A DNA stretch of 64,000 bases from JBCDJI01 sp964351865 (lineage in GTDB: Bacteria > Verrucomicrobiota > Verrucomicrobiia > Methylacidiphilales > JBCBYL01). The position numbers and the translations under genes are program-made. Below the pieces are notes generated by a model. The model worked only from the letters and a program-made list of their open reading frames with translations. It ran no database searches and had not been told where the DNA came from. Positions 42,679 through 52,498 of this stretch are shown one piece after another. Each line of letters opens with the position of its first letter. The first letter of the stretch is position 1. The DNA lies in assembly GCA_964351865.1 (NCBI GenBank), contig CAYGPJ010000001.1, positions 110,940-174,939 on the forward strand, read 5' to 3'.

Positions 42679-45357
42679 TTGAGTTCGCGTTCACATAAAT
42701 TAAAGAAGAAGCTTCCCGCCACCGGGAAAGCCAAGAAAACCACCGTAACCCGCAGGCCCAGCCCAACCAAGCTCGGCATGACTCCCCCAAAACAGTTTCC
42801 GGTGATTGGAATTGGCGCTTCCGCCGGGGGGCTGGAAGCACTGGATTTATTTTTTAAAAACACTCCTGCAAAATCTGGTATGGCCTTTGTGGTGATCCAA
42901 CATTTGGATCCTACCCGCAAGAACCACATGTCCGAGTTGATACAGCGCTCGACCCTGATGCCGGTAGTTCAAATCAAAGATCACACCCGCATCGCTCCCG
43001 ATCACGTTTACATTATTCCTCCCAACAAGGATCTGTCGATTCTGCGCGGCATGCTGCATTTGCTGGAACCCACCACCAGCCATGGACTCGGCTTGCCGAT
43101 TGATTTCTTTTTTCGTGCGCTGGCAGATGATTATCAGGAAAAAAGTATTGGCGTCATTCTGTCCGGAATGGGATCCGACGGCACCGAAGGTGCGCGGGCG
43201 ATCAAAGCAAAATCCGGCACCGTATTCGCTCAATCACCGGAATCCGCCAAATTTGAAAGTATGCCGCGGATGGTAACAGCAGCTCAATTGGCCGATGTCA
43301 TTGCTACACCGGAGGAACTGCCCGGCAAAATCATCGGTTACCTGCGTCAATCCCCACCGCACACGAACCATCAGGGGGACCTCTCCCCTCACGAATTATT
43401 AGATCTGGAGAAAATTACCCTGCTGCTGCGCGCTCAGACCGGCCACGATTTCACCCGGTACAAAAAGAACACTTTGGGCCGACGGGTGGAACGCAGAATG
43501 GCGATTCATCAGATTACCAAGAGTTCGGTTTATCAACGCTACCTGCGAGCCAACCCTCAGGAAGGAGAACTCCTGTTCAAAGAACTGCTGATTGGAGTGA
43601 CCCGCTTTTTCCGTGACCCCGAAGTATGGAACCAGTTGCGGGACAAAGTCCTTCCCGACCTGCTGGCTCGGCACCCTGAAGGCAGAGATTTCAGGGCATG
43701 GTCGGCCGGTTGCTCAACCGGAGAAGAAGCTTACTCGTTAGCGATTCTTTTTCAGGAAGCCGTAGAAAAACTTAAATCAAAACGAAAATATACCTTGCAG
43801 ATTTTTGCCACCGATCTGGATGATCAAGCGATCCAGCACGCGCGCATTGGCCGCTTCCCTTCTAGCGTCGTTGCAGAGCTTTCAGAGCGACAGCTTAGCC
43901 GCTTTTTTATAGCGGATGAACAGGGGGGCTTCACCGTCCGCAGCACCATCCGAGAAATGGTAGTCTTTGCGCCTCAAAATATCGTGATGCACCCACCCTT
44001 TACCAAACTGGATCTGGCACTCTGCCGTAATCTGCTGATTTATTTTGAATCGGATCTGCAGCAGAAAATCATACCGCTACTGCACTACAGTCTCAATCCG
44101 GAAGGAATTTTAATTTTAGGCGCGGCAGAGACGATAGGTTCTGCTACAGATTTATTTAAGCCTCTGATGGCAAGTGCGCGTATTTACCAGCGATTAGAGA
44201 ATATGCGCCGCCGCCCCAGTTACACATTTCCAATCAGCTATAACGAACCCCTCATGAAAGAACCGAACAAAAAATCCCCCGATCCCGCCGAAAGCAGCAG
44301 CCTGAACCTGCAAGCGCTAGCCGACCAATTCCTGCTACAAGGCTATACTCCCGCCTCCGTTTTGGTCAATCAGGACGGTGACATCCTCTACGTCAGCGGA
44401 AAAACCGGCAAATTCCTGGAACCCGCACGAGGAAAAGCCAACTGGAATCTCTTTGCCATGTGTCACGAGGGAATCACGGGGGTGGTGACCGAGACGTTTC
44501 ATGCCGCGGTGGCACAAAAAGCTGCGGTTTCCGCATATCATGTCCGGGTTGATTCAGATGCAGGCCCCTTCACTTTTGATCTGACGGTGGAACCGTTACC
44601 GGACGCAGGAAGAGATTCCGTGCTGCTGATGGTGCTCTTCCATAACAGCCAGCCCGCACCGGATGCCCCCAGTGGCAAAAAAAAGAAGTCCGACTCGGCG
44701 AAAAAACCAGCCGTCAACGACCAGTTGGACGCCATCCAGCGAGAACTTAAAGCAGCCAAACTGGAACTGCAATCGACTCGCATCCAAATGCAAACCTCGC
44801 GTGAGGAACTGAAATCCACAAACGAGGAACTACAGTCTACGAATGAAGAACTGCAATCCACGAATGAAGAGTTGACCACCTCCAAGGAGGAAATGCAGTC
44901 AATGAACGAGGAACTGCAGACGGTTAATCAGGAATTGCAGATCAAAGTGGATGAACTATCCCACACCAGCAATGATATGAACAATCTGCTCAACAGCACG
45001 GATATCGCGATTATCTTTCTGGATGACCGGTTGCACATCCGTCGCTTTACGCCGCAAGCGGTGGATATCTTTAAATTGATCCCCAGTGATACCGGGCGCC
45101 CTATCACTGATATCGTCAGCACGCTGGACTATCCGGATCTGAAGAAAGACACGCAGACCGTACTCGACACTCTAAACCGGGTTGAAAAGCAAGTGGCAGC
45201 GAAAGGGGACCGATGGTTCAATATCTGCATCATCCCCTACCGCACGCAGGAAAATAAAATCGACGGCGTCGTCATCACTTTTTCCGACATTACCAAAACC
45301 AAAACGCTGGAATTTTCACTACGGAAAACCCAAGAACAAAATCCACCCCCAGAATAA
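42679..45357 (+). CDS. CheB-CheR-PAS fusion protein
   Basis: This 892-residue protein, with TTG proposed as start, keeps a Lys-rich leader before the first domain; the alternative ATG at 42778 also precedes it. CheB methylesterase, residues about 40-225, has Ser48 in GASAGGLEAL, His75 in IQHLDP and Asp167 in SGMGSDGTEG. CheR methyltransferase, about 235-500, has GVTRFFRDP, SAGCSTGEEAYSLA and LCRNLLIYF. After a divergent PAS-like part comes a coiled coil near 685-775, with repeated STNEELQ units, then a PAS domain (IIFLDDRLHIRRFTPQA, residues about 780-885). There is no receiver domain. Such fusions link receptor methylation enzymes to phosphorelays. It is followed 38 bp later by a histidine kinase. 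Confidence 0.93.
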   Translation: MSSRSHKLKKKLPATGKAKKTTVTRRPSPTKLGMTPPKQFPVIGIGASAGGLEALDLFFKNTPAKSGMAFVVIQHLDPTRKNHMSELIQRSTLMPVVQIKDHTRIAPDHVYIIPPNKDLSILRGMLHLLEPTTSHGLGLPIDFFFRALADDYQEKSIGVILSGMGSDGTEGARAIKAKSGTVFAQSPESAKFESMPRMVTAAQLADVIATPEELPGKIIGYLRQSPPHTNHQGDLSPHELLDLEKITLLLRAQTGHDFTRYKKNTLGRRVERRMAIHQITKSSVYQRYLRANPQEGELLFKELLIGVTRFFRDPEVWNQLRDKVLPDLLARHPEGRDFRAWSAGCSTGEEAYSLAILFQEAVEKLKSKRKYTLQIFATDLDDQAIQHARIGRFPSSVVAELSERQLSRFFIADEQGGFTVRSTIREMVVFAPQNIVMHPPFTKLDLALCRNLLIYFESDLQQKIIPLLHYSLNPEGILILGAAETIGSATDLFKPLMASARIYQRLENMRRRPSYTFPISYNEPLMKEPNKKSPDPAESSSLNLQALADQFLLQGYTPASVLVNQDGDILYVSGKTGKFLEPARGKANWNLFAMCHEGITGVVTETFHAAVAQKAAVSAYHVRVDSDAGPFTFDLTVEPLPDAGRDSVLLMVLFHNSQPAPDAPSGKKKKSDSAKKPAVNDQLDAIQRELKAAKLELQSTRIQMQTSREELKSTNEELQSTNEELQSTNEELTTSKEEMQSMNEELQTVNQELQIKVDELSHTSNDMNNLLNSTDIAIIFLDDRLHIRRFTPQAVDIFKLIPSDTGRPITDIVSTLDYPDLKKDTQTVLDTLNRVEKQVAAKGDRWFNICIIPYRTQENKIDGVVITFSDITKTKTLEFSLRKTQEQNPPPE

Positions 45358-45395
45358 GCACCAGCAACAGCCAGAATACAGAGAGGTCAATCACC

Positions 45396-47096
45396 ATGAG
45401 CAAAAAAGAGTCTACATCCCAAGCCAGCCAGCTCCGTCAGCGTGCAGAAGAATTGTTAAAGGATAAAACTCCCCTCCTGGGGCAATCAGAATATAGTGAC
45501 GCTCTGCGTCTGGTACACGAGTTGCACGTTCACCAGATCGAGTTGGAAATGCAGAATGAGGAGCTTCAGGCGGCGCGCATCCAGACGGAGCAAGCCTTAG
45601 CTCGTTATACCGAGCTCTATGATTTTGCCCCGGTCGGATACCTGACCCTGGATAAAAAAGGGTGTATTCTGAGCATCAACCTGACCGGAGCACTCCTGCT
45701 GGATCAGGACCGCTATTTACTGAATGGGAATCGCTTAGGCTTGCTCCTTTCCTTATCCAGTCGACCTGTATTTGAGGAATGGCTGCAACACGCCTTCACC
45801 GCTCAGGACGCACACACCTGTCAACTGACATTAGGCGACAAAGGCTCCCAGCTACGCCACATCGAATTGAGAACCGATGGCTACTCCCCCGAGACTCCCG
45901 ATGAATGCCGTACCATTATGATTGATACCACGCAGCGGGTTCACATGGAGGCCCGACTGCGCCAGTCCGAAAAAATGAGCACAGTCGGACGCATGGCAGG
46001 CGGGATAGCGCATGACTTTAATAATATTGTGGCCGCCATGATGCTCAATTTGTCAAACGTTCAGCATCAATGTTCAGATCCTGAGGTTAAGAGCACCCTG
46101 GAGACGCTGGAAAAACTGGCCGAACGCGCTGCCGACATTACCCGTCAACTCCTGCTCTTCAGTCGCAAACACGAAATCAACCCCGTCTCCCTCGAAATTG
46201 ATGCAGTCATCTACAGTAATCTGAAAATGATACACCCTATGATTTCCAATCACATCACGGTCGATTATCAGTCATGCCCAGAAAAAACCTGGATCAGCGC
46301 TGACCCCTCGATGCTGGATCAGGCTATCATGAATCTGCTGCTCAATGCACGCGATGCCATGCCGGTCAAAGGAACCCTGACCATCGAGACCAGGCAGGTA
46401 GAATTCCCGGTCGGCGCCTCCGGGTTGCACGCCCCGGCCCAGCCCGGCACGTTCCTGCAAATTAAAATACAGGACACCGGCATCGGCATGGATCAAAGCG
46501 TTCTGGCCCATCTTTTCGATCCGTTTTTCACCACCAAAGATGCCGGTCAGGGAACCGGTATGGGGCTCACCTCCGTGCAAAGTATTATCACTCAGCATGG
46601 AGGCTGGATCACCGTCGAGAGCCAACCCGGACAAGGCTCTACCTTCTCGATCTTCCTTCCCGTTATCGATACCAAGGAATGCTCCCCCGCTCCCCCTAAA
46701 CCCATCCCATCGCAAAAGGGAAACCAGCAGATGATTCTGCTGGCAGAAGATGAACCGGCCATACTGGGGGCTTTAGAAAAAAACCTGACGGCTGCTGGCT
46801 ACCGGGTGCTGGCCGCCTCCAACAGCGCGCAAGCGCTGGAACATTGGGAAAAACACCATCACGCGATCGAACTGCTGCTCACCGATGTCAAAATGCCGGG
46901 CGAGATGGATGGCTTTGATCTGGCCCGCGCACTCGCCCGCAGAAAACCTTCGCTGCACATCATCGTCATGAGTGGTTACTACAACAAAACTGCTGGCGAA
47001 AAAAGAGACTTATCCTTTCAGTATAAGTTTCTATCCAAACCGTTTAAATTAAATGAAATGCAAGTTTTAATCGGCGAGTGTTTTTCACCTCATTAA
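45396..47096 (+). CDS. PAS-sensor hybrid histidine kinase with C-terminal receiver
   Basis: This is a 566-residue cytoplasmic signalling protein. The N-terminus is a coiled coil (HELHVHQIELEMQNEELQAA), followed by a PAS domain (YDFAPVGYLTLDKKG, residues about 73-185). The kinase core has the H box GGIAHDFNN (His206), N box NLLLNARDAM (Asn317), DTGIGM, FDPFFTTK and GTGMGL. A receiver domain begins near 446 (ILLAEDEP) with phosphoacceptor Asp497 in LLTDVKMPG. No membrane segment is seen. It shares an orientation and a 38-bp gap with the CheB-CheR-PAS gene, so the two probably form one pathway. The output is unknown because no DNA-binding response regulator is nearby. Confidence 0.95.
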   Translation: MSKKESTSQASQLRQRAEELLKDKTPLLGQSEYSDALRLVHELHVHQIELEMQNEELQAARIQTEQALARYTELYDFAPVGYLTLDKKGCILSINLTGALLLDQDRYLLNGNRLGLLLSLSSRPVFEEWLQHAFTAQDAHTCQLTLGDKGSQLRHIELRTDGYSPETPDECRTIMIDTTQRVHMEARLRQSEKMSTVGRMAGGIAHDFNNIVAAMMLNLSNVQHQCSDPEVKSTLETLEKLAERAADITRQLLLFSRKHEINPVSLEIDAVIYSNLKMIHPMISNHITVDYQSCPEKTWISADPSMLDQAIMNLLLNARDAMPVKGTLTIETRQVEFPVGASGLHAPAQPGTFLQIKIQDTGIGMDQSVLAHLFDPFFTTKDAGQGTGMGLTSVQSIITQHGGWITVESQPGQGSTFSIFLPVIDTKECSPAPPKPIPSQKGNQQMILLAEDEPAILGALEKNLTAAGYRVLAASNSAQALEHWEKHHHAIELLLTDVKMPGEMDGFDLARALARRKPSLHIIVMSGYYNKTAGEKRDLSFQYKFLSKPFKLNEMQVLIGECFSPH

Positions 47097-47120
47097 CCGT
47101 GCGCGTGTCAAATTCAGAGA

Positions 47121-47218
47121 AATGGGGGAATGCGCTGACATGCAGCCATTGTTTAGGCTCAGTCTAAAGCTTGCATCTCGCCGATTATCGTTCCGGCAAG
47201 CTGCAATCTTGCCCTACA
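47121..47218. repeat. Dispersed repeat cluster (two families) between kinase and vapBC
   Basis: Positions 47121-47182 match, in reverse orientation, the repeat at 54778-54840; shared words include TGCGCTGACATGCAGCCATT, TTTAGGCT and AGCTTGCATCTCG. Positions 47195-47218 carry GGCAAGCTGCAATCTTGCC followed by CTACA, a member of the TGTAGGGC-hairpin family also seen at 57032, 57272 and 57308. The region has no coding capacity. Confidence 0.7.
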
Positions 47219-47297
47219 GTCCCCCTATAAAAATAACCTGCCTTTGGATTCGATATCCATTTTGGATGTCGGCGCAGCCAACATACTGGAACGTTAA

Positions 47298-47726
47298 TTA
47301 GCCCAGCGGGTTTTTCCACTTCAGTTTAGGGAACCGATCAAAGTCTCTATCGTTGGAATAAACCGTGCCTCCGGATTCCAAGGCATGAGCGGCAATCAGC
47401 GCGTCCGTCGTCAGATTTCCACCTGACTCGGCTTCTTCTAAGAGTTGCCAGGCGCGTCTCAGTGTGGAGGGGGTTCCGGACATAAATTGAACGACCGGCA
47501 CTTGCTCCCAGGATTCAATGCGTTGCCGCGCCATCGGAACAGACATTGGATTTTCATTCAAAGCAGGATGTGTCACCAGCCGCATGAAACCCAGCAGAAC
47601 GACAAAGGGTATCCCCACCGGTTCACGGTCTGACAAAGTCGCTTCCCACCATTTCCTCGCTGAGGAATGGTGGGAAGACGTCTTATCGTGGGCGTATATG
47701 AGTAAATTTATATCCGGAACAATCAC
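47298..47726 (-). CDS. vapC: PIN-domain toxin VapC
   Basis: This is a 142-residue PIN-domain ribonuclease. The acidic site includes Asp5 in MIVPDINLLIYAHD, an internal Glu/Asp pair around TTDALIAAHALE and the late YSNDRDFDRFP. VapC toxins cleave RNA, often tRNA or rRNA, when released from VapB. The start overlaps the stop of the antitoxin gene by 4 bp, as expected for a type II toxin-antitoxin pair in which the antitoxin is translated first. The GFMRLVTHPALNENPMSV stretch identifies the TA-system VapC branch with a longer middle insert. Repeat elements flank the pair on the downstream side, consistent with mobility. The catalytic residues appear intact. Confidence 0.93.
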   Translation of the reverse strand: MIVPDINLLIYAHDKTSSHHSSARKWWEATLSDREPVGIPFVVLLGFMRLVTHPALNENPMSVPMARQRIESWEQVPVVQFMSGTPSTLRRAWQLLEEAESGGNLTTDALIAAHALESGGTVYSNDRDFDRFPKLKWKNPLG

Positions 47727-47971
47727 TTCGCAGCATCCTCTGCCTCAAGTTGATCATAGAGCTGGTTCATACTCTGGCCTCGATAAGCCGCTTTAAGCCC
47801 AAGAGGATGCGCATTCACTTTAAAGGGCTTCGCTTTTACCGGTTTTTCAACCTGCCCCAATCCCAGTTGAAGTAATTCTTCCAGCACCCGCTTCACGGGA
47901 ACTCCCGTCTCGCCCGCTCGAGATCGAACCTTCTTTAAAATAGCATCATTGATGTCTATTGTTGTTCTCAT
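47723..47971 (-). CDS. vapB: VapB-type antitoxin
   Basis: This 82-residue protein has a ribbon-helix-helix start (MRTTIDINDAILKKVRSRAG) for DNA binding and dimerisation. A Lys/Pro-rich linker (VEKPVKAKPFKV) and a C-terminal segment (MNQLYDQLEAEDAAK) that would wrap around the toxin follow. It overlaps vapC by 4 bp and neutralises it while repressing the operon. The start at 47971 is followed by well-spaced coding sequence; the gap to the permease gene downstream of the pair's opposite side is only 49 bp. No operator palindrome was clear. Confidence 0.9.
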   Translation of the reverse strand: MRTTIDINDAILKKVRSRAGETGVPVKRVLEELLQLGLGQVEKPVKAKPFKVNAHPLGLKAAYRGQSMNQLYDQLEAEDAAK

Positions 47972-48020
47972 CCATACATCATGATGCTTTGCGCTCCAAA
48001 GTCAATCTCATGAGGGCTGC

Positions 48021-48974
48021 TTACAACAACGGGGACAGCGCATTAAGCAGGTAGCCGGTGGCGATAATCGCGACGGTGGCGATGATAAAGTAGAGTCCAA
48101 TCAACGGCAGCTTCATCACCCTTCGTAACATAATCGCTTCCGGCAGGCTGAGGGCCGCCATGGCCATCATAAAGGCCAGTGCCGTTCCTAGCGGGATGCC
48201 CTTTTCAAACAACACCACCGCCACCGGCACAATCGCCGCGCAACTGCCATACATCGGCACCCCGATCACGGTGGCAATCGGCACGGAGAACACGCCAGCG
48301 GCACCTACCAGTTTGTGAATCATTTCTTGCGGCACGTAGTTGTGAATGAAGGCACCCAGCGCGACTCCCACCAGCACCCACACCCAGATCTGGCGAATGA
48401 CGGTAACCGCTTCGTTCACTCCATAGCGCAGTCGATCTCGAAAGGTCGTCTTGCCTGTCGGTAAAAACGAATCGGAACCTCCGGCCATATCCGGCTCCAG
48501 GTGTCGCTCCAATTTCATGCGTCCCAACACCAAGCCTGAAATGATCCCAATAGCCAGGCCGCTTCCCACATAGGCGGCAGTAATCGGTATTCCAAATTCA
48601 CCCACCATCAAAACCACCAGATATTCGTTAATAATGGGGGAAGTGATTAAAAAGGAGAACGTCACCCCCAGCGGCACCCCGGCCTTGATCAGGCTGATAA
48701 AAATAGGAATCGAGGAACAGGAACAGAAGGGCGTAATCGCTCCGAACAATGCTGCCACCACATTCCCCCAGATGCCACCGCGACTCATCCACTGCTTCAG
48801 CCGCTGCTCCGGCAACCAGGTGCGAATGACGCCAATCAGGAAGATCATCACCGCCAGCAACAGGAAAATCTTGATGCAGTCGTAGATAAAAAAATGCACC
48901 GCGGCACCGAAGCGCGTCTCCGCGTCCAGCCCGGCTAAATCATACGCAAGGAAATCAACCAGTCTCAGCAGCAC
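48021..48974 (-). CDS. Permease of the ArsP/DUF318 family
   Basis: This 317-residue membrane protein has about eight hydrophobic segments. The family signature is FGAITPFCSCSSIPIFISL near residue 75, with the Cys-Ser-Cys-Ser pattern, and TSPIINEYLVVLM after it. A second copy of the repeat contains VIGVPMYGSCAAIVPVAV. Members export methylated or organic arsenicals, or other soft-metal or thiol-linked compounds. The gene overlaps a small Cys-rich protein gene by 10 bp, suggesting that the partner delivers a metal or metalloid. An inverted repeat upstream of that partner resembles ArsR-type operators. The ion handled is not proven. Confidence 0.9.
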   Translation of the reverse strand: MLLRLVDFLAYDLAGLDAETRFGAAVHFFIYDCIKIFLLLAVMIFLIGVIRTWLPEQRLKQWMSRGGIWGNVVAALFGAITPFCSCSSIPIFISLIKAGVPLGVTFSFLITSPIINEYLVVLMVGEFGIPITAAYVGSGLAIGIISGLVLGRMKLERHLEPDMAGGSDSFLPTGKTTFRDRLRYGVNEAVTVIRQIWVWVLVGVALGAFIHNYVPQEMIHKLVGAAGVFSVPIATVIGVPMYGSCAAIVPVAVVLFEKGIPLGTALAFMMAMAALSLPEAIMLRRVMKLPLIGLYFIIATVAIIATGYLLNALSPLL

Positions 48975-49156
48975 TTGCCACCCTTGCCGGAGGAATCATC
49001 CGAGCCACAGCAGCTCGACTTGGCCTGTGCTTCCGCCTTTTGCTTCATGGCAGTATCGATCTTAGTAAATAGCTTTTTGAACAACCCCGACTGGCGAGGC
49101 ACTTCAACTTTCCCTGTTTCCACTGACTCTGCTGACTTTTTAGATACTTCATTCAT
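48965..49156 (-). CDS. Small Cys-rich protein, probable metal(loid)-binding partner of the permease
   Basis: This is a 63-residue soluble protein with a Lys/Glu-rich body and the C-terminal tail SSCCGSDDSSGKGGKCC, giving two vicinal Cys pairs. The start at 49156 (MNEVSKKSAES) is chosen because TAGGAG precedes it and the upstream part of the frame has non-coding composition. Its 3' end overlaps the permease start by 10 bp. Vicinal thiols bind arsenite, copper, mercury and similar ions, so it may act as a cytoplasmic carrier for the permease. I recognise no named family; similar short CC-tailed proteins are often encoded next to DUF318 permeases. Confidence 0.75.
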   Translation of the reverse strand: MNEVSKKSAESVETGKVEVPRQSGLFKKLFTKIDTAMKQKAEAQAKSSCCGSDDSSGKGGKCC

Positions 49157-49210
49157 TTTGGGTAATCTCCTAGTCATCCACCTTAGGAGGTGACCGCTAA
49201 AAAGAAAGCT

Positions 49211-49232
49211 TATATTTGCATAAGCGTATATA
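49211..49232. promoter_or_regulatory. Imperfect palindrome, possible ArsR/SmtB-type operator
   Basis: The arms TATATTTGC (49211-49219) and GCGTATATA (49224-49232) match at seven of nine positions around a 4-base centre. It lies about 55 bp upstream of the Cys-rich protein start, between that gene and the divergent isocitrate dehydrogenase gene. ArsR/SmtB operators have this AT-rich outer, GC inner layout. No arsR gene is in the window, so the call is tentative. Confidence 0.35.
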
Positions 49233-49378
49233 GATAAGGTAGTGGCTTTTCTAATGGTCATCATTTCCAGTCAAGCAAGAATAGGTGCAGCAGAGGGCAT
49301 GACATCCCTAGGTTGACGACGAAAGCATCTTTGCCTTTACTGTTGAACTCACACGGAAAACTAAAACCAGAAGACATT

Positions 49379-51598
49379 ATGCAACCTACTATCATTTACA
49401 CTAAAACTGACGAAGCACCCGCCTTAGCCACCTATTCATTTCTCCCGATGGTGGAAGCCTTTGCCAAACCCTGCGGCATCAACGTAGAAACCCGCGACAT
49501 CTCACTGGCCGGACGCATCATTTCCCAGTTCCCGGAATTCCTGACCGACGACCAGAAAATCGCCGATCACCTGGCAGAACTCGGCGATCTGGCCAAAACT
49601 CCGGAAGCCAACATCATCAAACTGCCCAACGTCTCCGCTTCCATGCCCCAGCTCAAAGCTGCCATCAAGGAACTGCAGGCTCAAGGTTATGCCCTGCCGG
49701 AGTATCCGGACAATGCCAGCACCGAGGCCGAAAAAGACATCCGCACCCGCTACGACAAAGTCAAAGGCAGCGCCGTCAACCCCGTGCTGCGCGAAGGAAA
49801 TTCAGACCGTCGTGCCCCGAAAGCCGTTAAGGAGTATGCCCGCCAGAACCCGCACTCGATGGGTGAGTGGTCATCCAACTCCCAAACCCGCGTCGCCACC
49901 ATGGCCACTGGCGATTTCTTCTCCAACGAAAAATCGGTCACGGTCAGCGCAGCGACCGATGTGAAGATCGAATTCGTAGCTGAAGATGGCACCACCGAAA
50001 CACTTAAAGCATCCACCCCACTCAAAGCCGGAGAAATCATCGATGCCACCTGCATGAGCACCAAGGCGCTGATCGCTTTTCTCACCGAACAGATCGCGGC
50101 AGCCAAAGCCGAAAATGTGCTCTTCTCGCTACACATGAAGGCCACCATGATGAAAGTCTCCGACCCCATCATCTTCGGCCACACGGTTAAAGTATTCTTC
50201 AAGGACGTCATCGCCAAACATGCCGACACCATCAAATCGCTGGATGTGAATTTCAACAACGGCTTTGGCGACCTGTTGGCAAAAATCGAAAATTTGCCCG
50301 CTGATCAGAAAGCTGAAATCGAAGCCGATATTCAAGCGGCTTATCAGAACGGACCGGACTTAGCCCAGGTGAACTCGGATAAGGGCATCACCAACTTGCA
50401 TGTCCCGAGCGACGTCATTGTTGACGCCTCCATGCCGGCCATGATACGCGAAGGCGGTAAGATGTGGAATCCGGCCGGTAAGACGCAAGACACTCTGGCC
50501 GTCATTCCCGACAGTTCCTACGCCGGCATCTATCAAGCCACCATTGATTTCTGTATCGCCCACGGCGCTCTGGACCCCACCACCATGGGCTCGGTTCCCA
50601 ACGTCGGGTTGATGGCTCAGAAGGCAGAAGAATACGGTTCCCATGATAAAACGTTCGAAGCTCCTGCGGATGGCACCATTCGCGTGGTGGACGCCGATGG
50701 CAAAGTGCTGATTGAACACAGCGTGGAAGGCGGTGACATCTGGCGCGCCTGTCAAACCAAAGACGCCCCGATCCGCGACTGGGTCAAACTGGCGGTCAAT
50801 CGCGCCCGCGCGACCGGGGTGCCGACCGTTTTCTGGTTGGATGAAAAGCGAGCGCACGACAACCAGATTCTGGCTAAAGTGAACGAAACCCTCAAAGAGC
50901 ACGACACCGAGGGACTCGACATCCGCATCATGGCACCAGCGGCAGCCTGCCAATTCAGTCTGGAGCGAATCAAATCAGGACAGGACACCATTTCCGTCAC
51001 CGGCAATGTGCTGCGCGACTACCTGACCGACCTGTTCCCGATTTTGGAACTCGGCACCAGCGCCAAGATGCTTTCCATTGTGCCGCTGATGAATGGCGGG
51101 GGCCTGTTTGAAACCGGAGCCGGAGGATCGGCACCGAAACACGTTCAGCAGTTTGTGCAGGAAAACTACCTGCGCTGGGATTCACTGGGAGAGTTTCTGG
51201 CACTGGCCGTCAGCTTCGAACATTTGGCGGGGGCCTTTGATAAACCCAAAGCCAAAATTCTGGGAGAAACTCTGGACGCCGCCACCGGCAAGTTTCTCAC
51301 CGAAAACAAATCCCCGACCCGCCGCGTTGGTGGCATCGACAACCGCGGCAGCCACTTCTATCTCTGCCTCTACTGGGCACAGGAACTGGCCGCGCAGGAT
51401 CAGGATGCCGAACTCAAAGCCGCCTTCTCTGAAATTGCTCAAGAGCTGACAGCGAATGAAGCGAAGATCGTTGAAGAATTATTGGCCGTGCAAGGCAGTC
51501 CAGTTGAAATCGGCGGCTACTACCGGCCGGATGAAGCGCTGGTCGAAAAAGCCATGCGCCCGAGTGATACCCTGAATGATATTCTGAGTAAACTCTAA
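49379..51598 (+). CDS. icd: Monomeric NADP-dependent isocitrate dehydrogenase
   Basis: This 739-residue protein belongs to the monomeric (type II) isocitrate dehydrogenase family. It oxidises isocitrate to 2-oxoglutarate in the TCA cycle and produces NADPH. The ATG at 49379 (MQPTIIYTKTDEAPALATYS) is the family's usual start; the frame runs 22 codons further upstream. The substrate loop KGSAVNPVLREGNSDRRAP around Ser131, with Asn134, Arg138 and Arg144, matches the known active site. MATGDFFSNE, SLHMKATMMKVSDPI and GGIDNRGSHFYL are also conserved. Length and domain order are normal. It is transcribed away from the permease operon and stands alone. Confidence 0.96.
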   Translation: MQPTIIYTKTDEAPALATYSFLPMVEAFAKPCGINVETRDISLAGRIISQFPEFLTDDQKIADHLAELGDLAKTPEANIIKLPNVSASMPQLKAAIKELQAQGYALPEYPDNASTEAEKDIRTRYDKVKGSAVNPVLREGNSDRRAPKAVKEYARQNPHSMGEWSSNSQTRVATMATGDFFSNEKSVTVSAATDVKIEFVAEDGTTETLKASTPLKAGEIIDATCMSTKALIAFLTEQIAAAKAENVLFSLHMKATMMKVSDPIIFGHTVKVFFKDVIAKHADTIKSLDVNFNNGFGDLLAKIENLPADQKAEIEADIQAAYQNGPDLAQVNSDKGITNLHVPSDVIVDASMPAMIREGGKMWNPAGKTQDTLAVIPDSSYAGIYQATIDFCIAHGALDPTTMGSVPNVGLMAQKAEEYGSHDKTFEAPADGTIRVVDADGKVLIEHSVEGGDIWRACQTKDAPIRDWVKLAVNRARATGVPTVFWLDEKRAHDNQILAKVNETLKEHDTEGLDIRIMAPAAACQFSLERIKSGQDTISVTGNVLRDYLTDLFPILELGTSAKMLSIVPLMNGGGLFETGAGGSAPKHVQQFVQENYLRWDSLGEFLALAVSFEHLAGAFDKPKAKILGETLDAATGKFLTENKSPTRRVGGIDNRGSHFYLCLYWAQELAAQDQDAELKAAFSEIAQELTANEAKIVEELLAVQGSPVEIGGYYRPDEALVEKAMRPSDTLNDILSKL

Positions 51599-51759
51599 GA
51601 GGCTGGGAGATATTTTGGGTCAGTTCTGAAGATTAAAAATTCTTCACCAGCTAGGAATGTAAAATTTAATTCTTATGGGGTTTTGTTGGCACGCTTTGAG
51701 CTAGCTATTTCCTGATATGCAGAGCTTGCTGCTCCGCCGTCAGGTAAATATTACTCAAA

Positions 51760-52467
<708 letters not shown>

Positions 52468-52498
52468 CCAAATAATAAACCCATCAAGCCATCAAGTT

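Noticed and set aside
44820..44920. Short tandem DNA repeats resembling a repeat array
   Set aside because: They encode the STNEELQ heptad-like coiled coil of the CheB-CheR-PAS protein and have no spacers, so they are not CRISPR.
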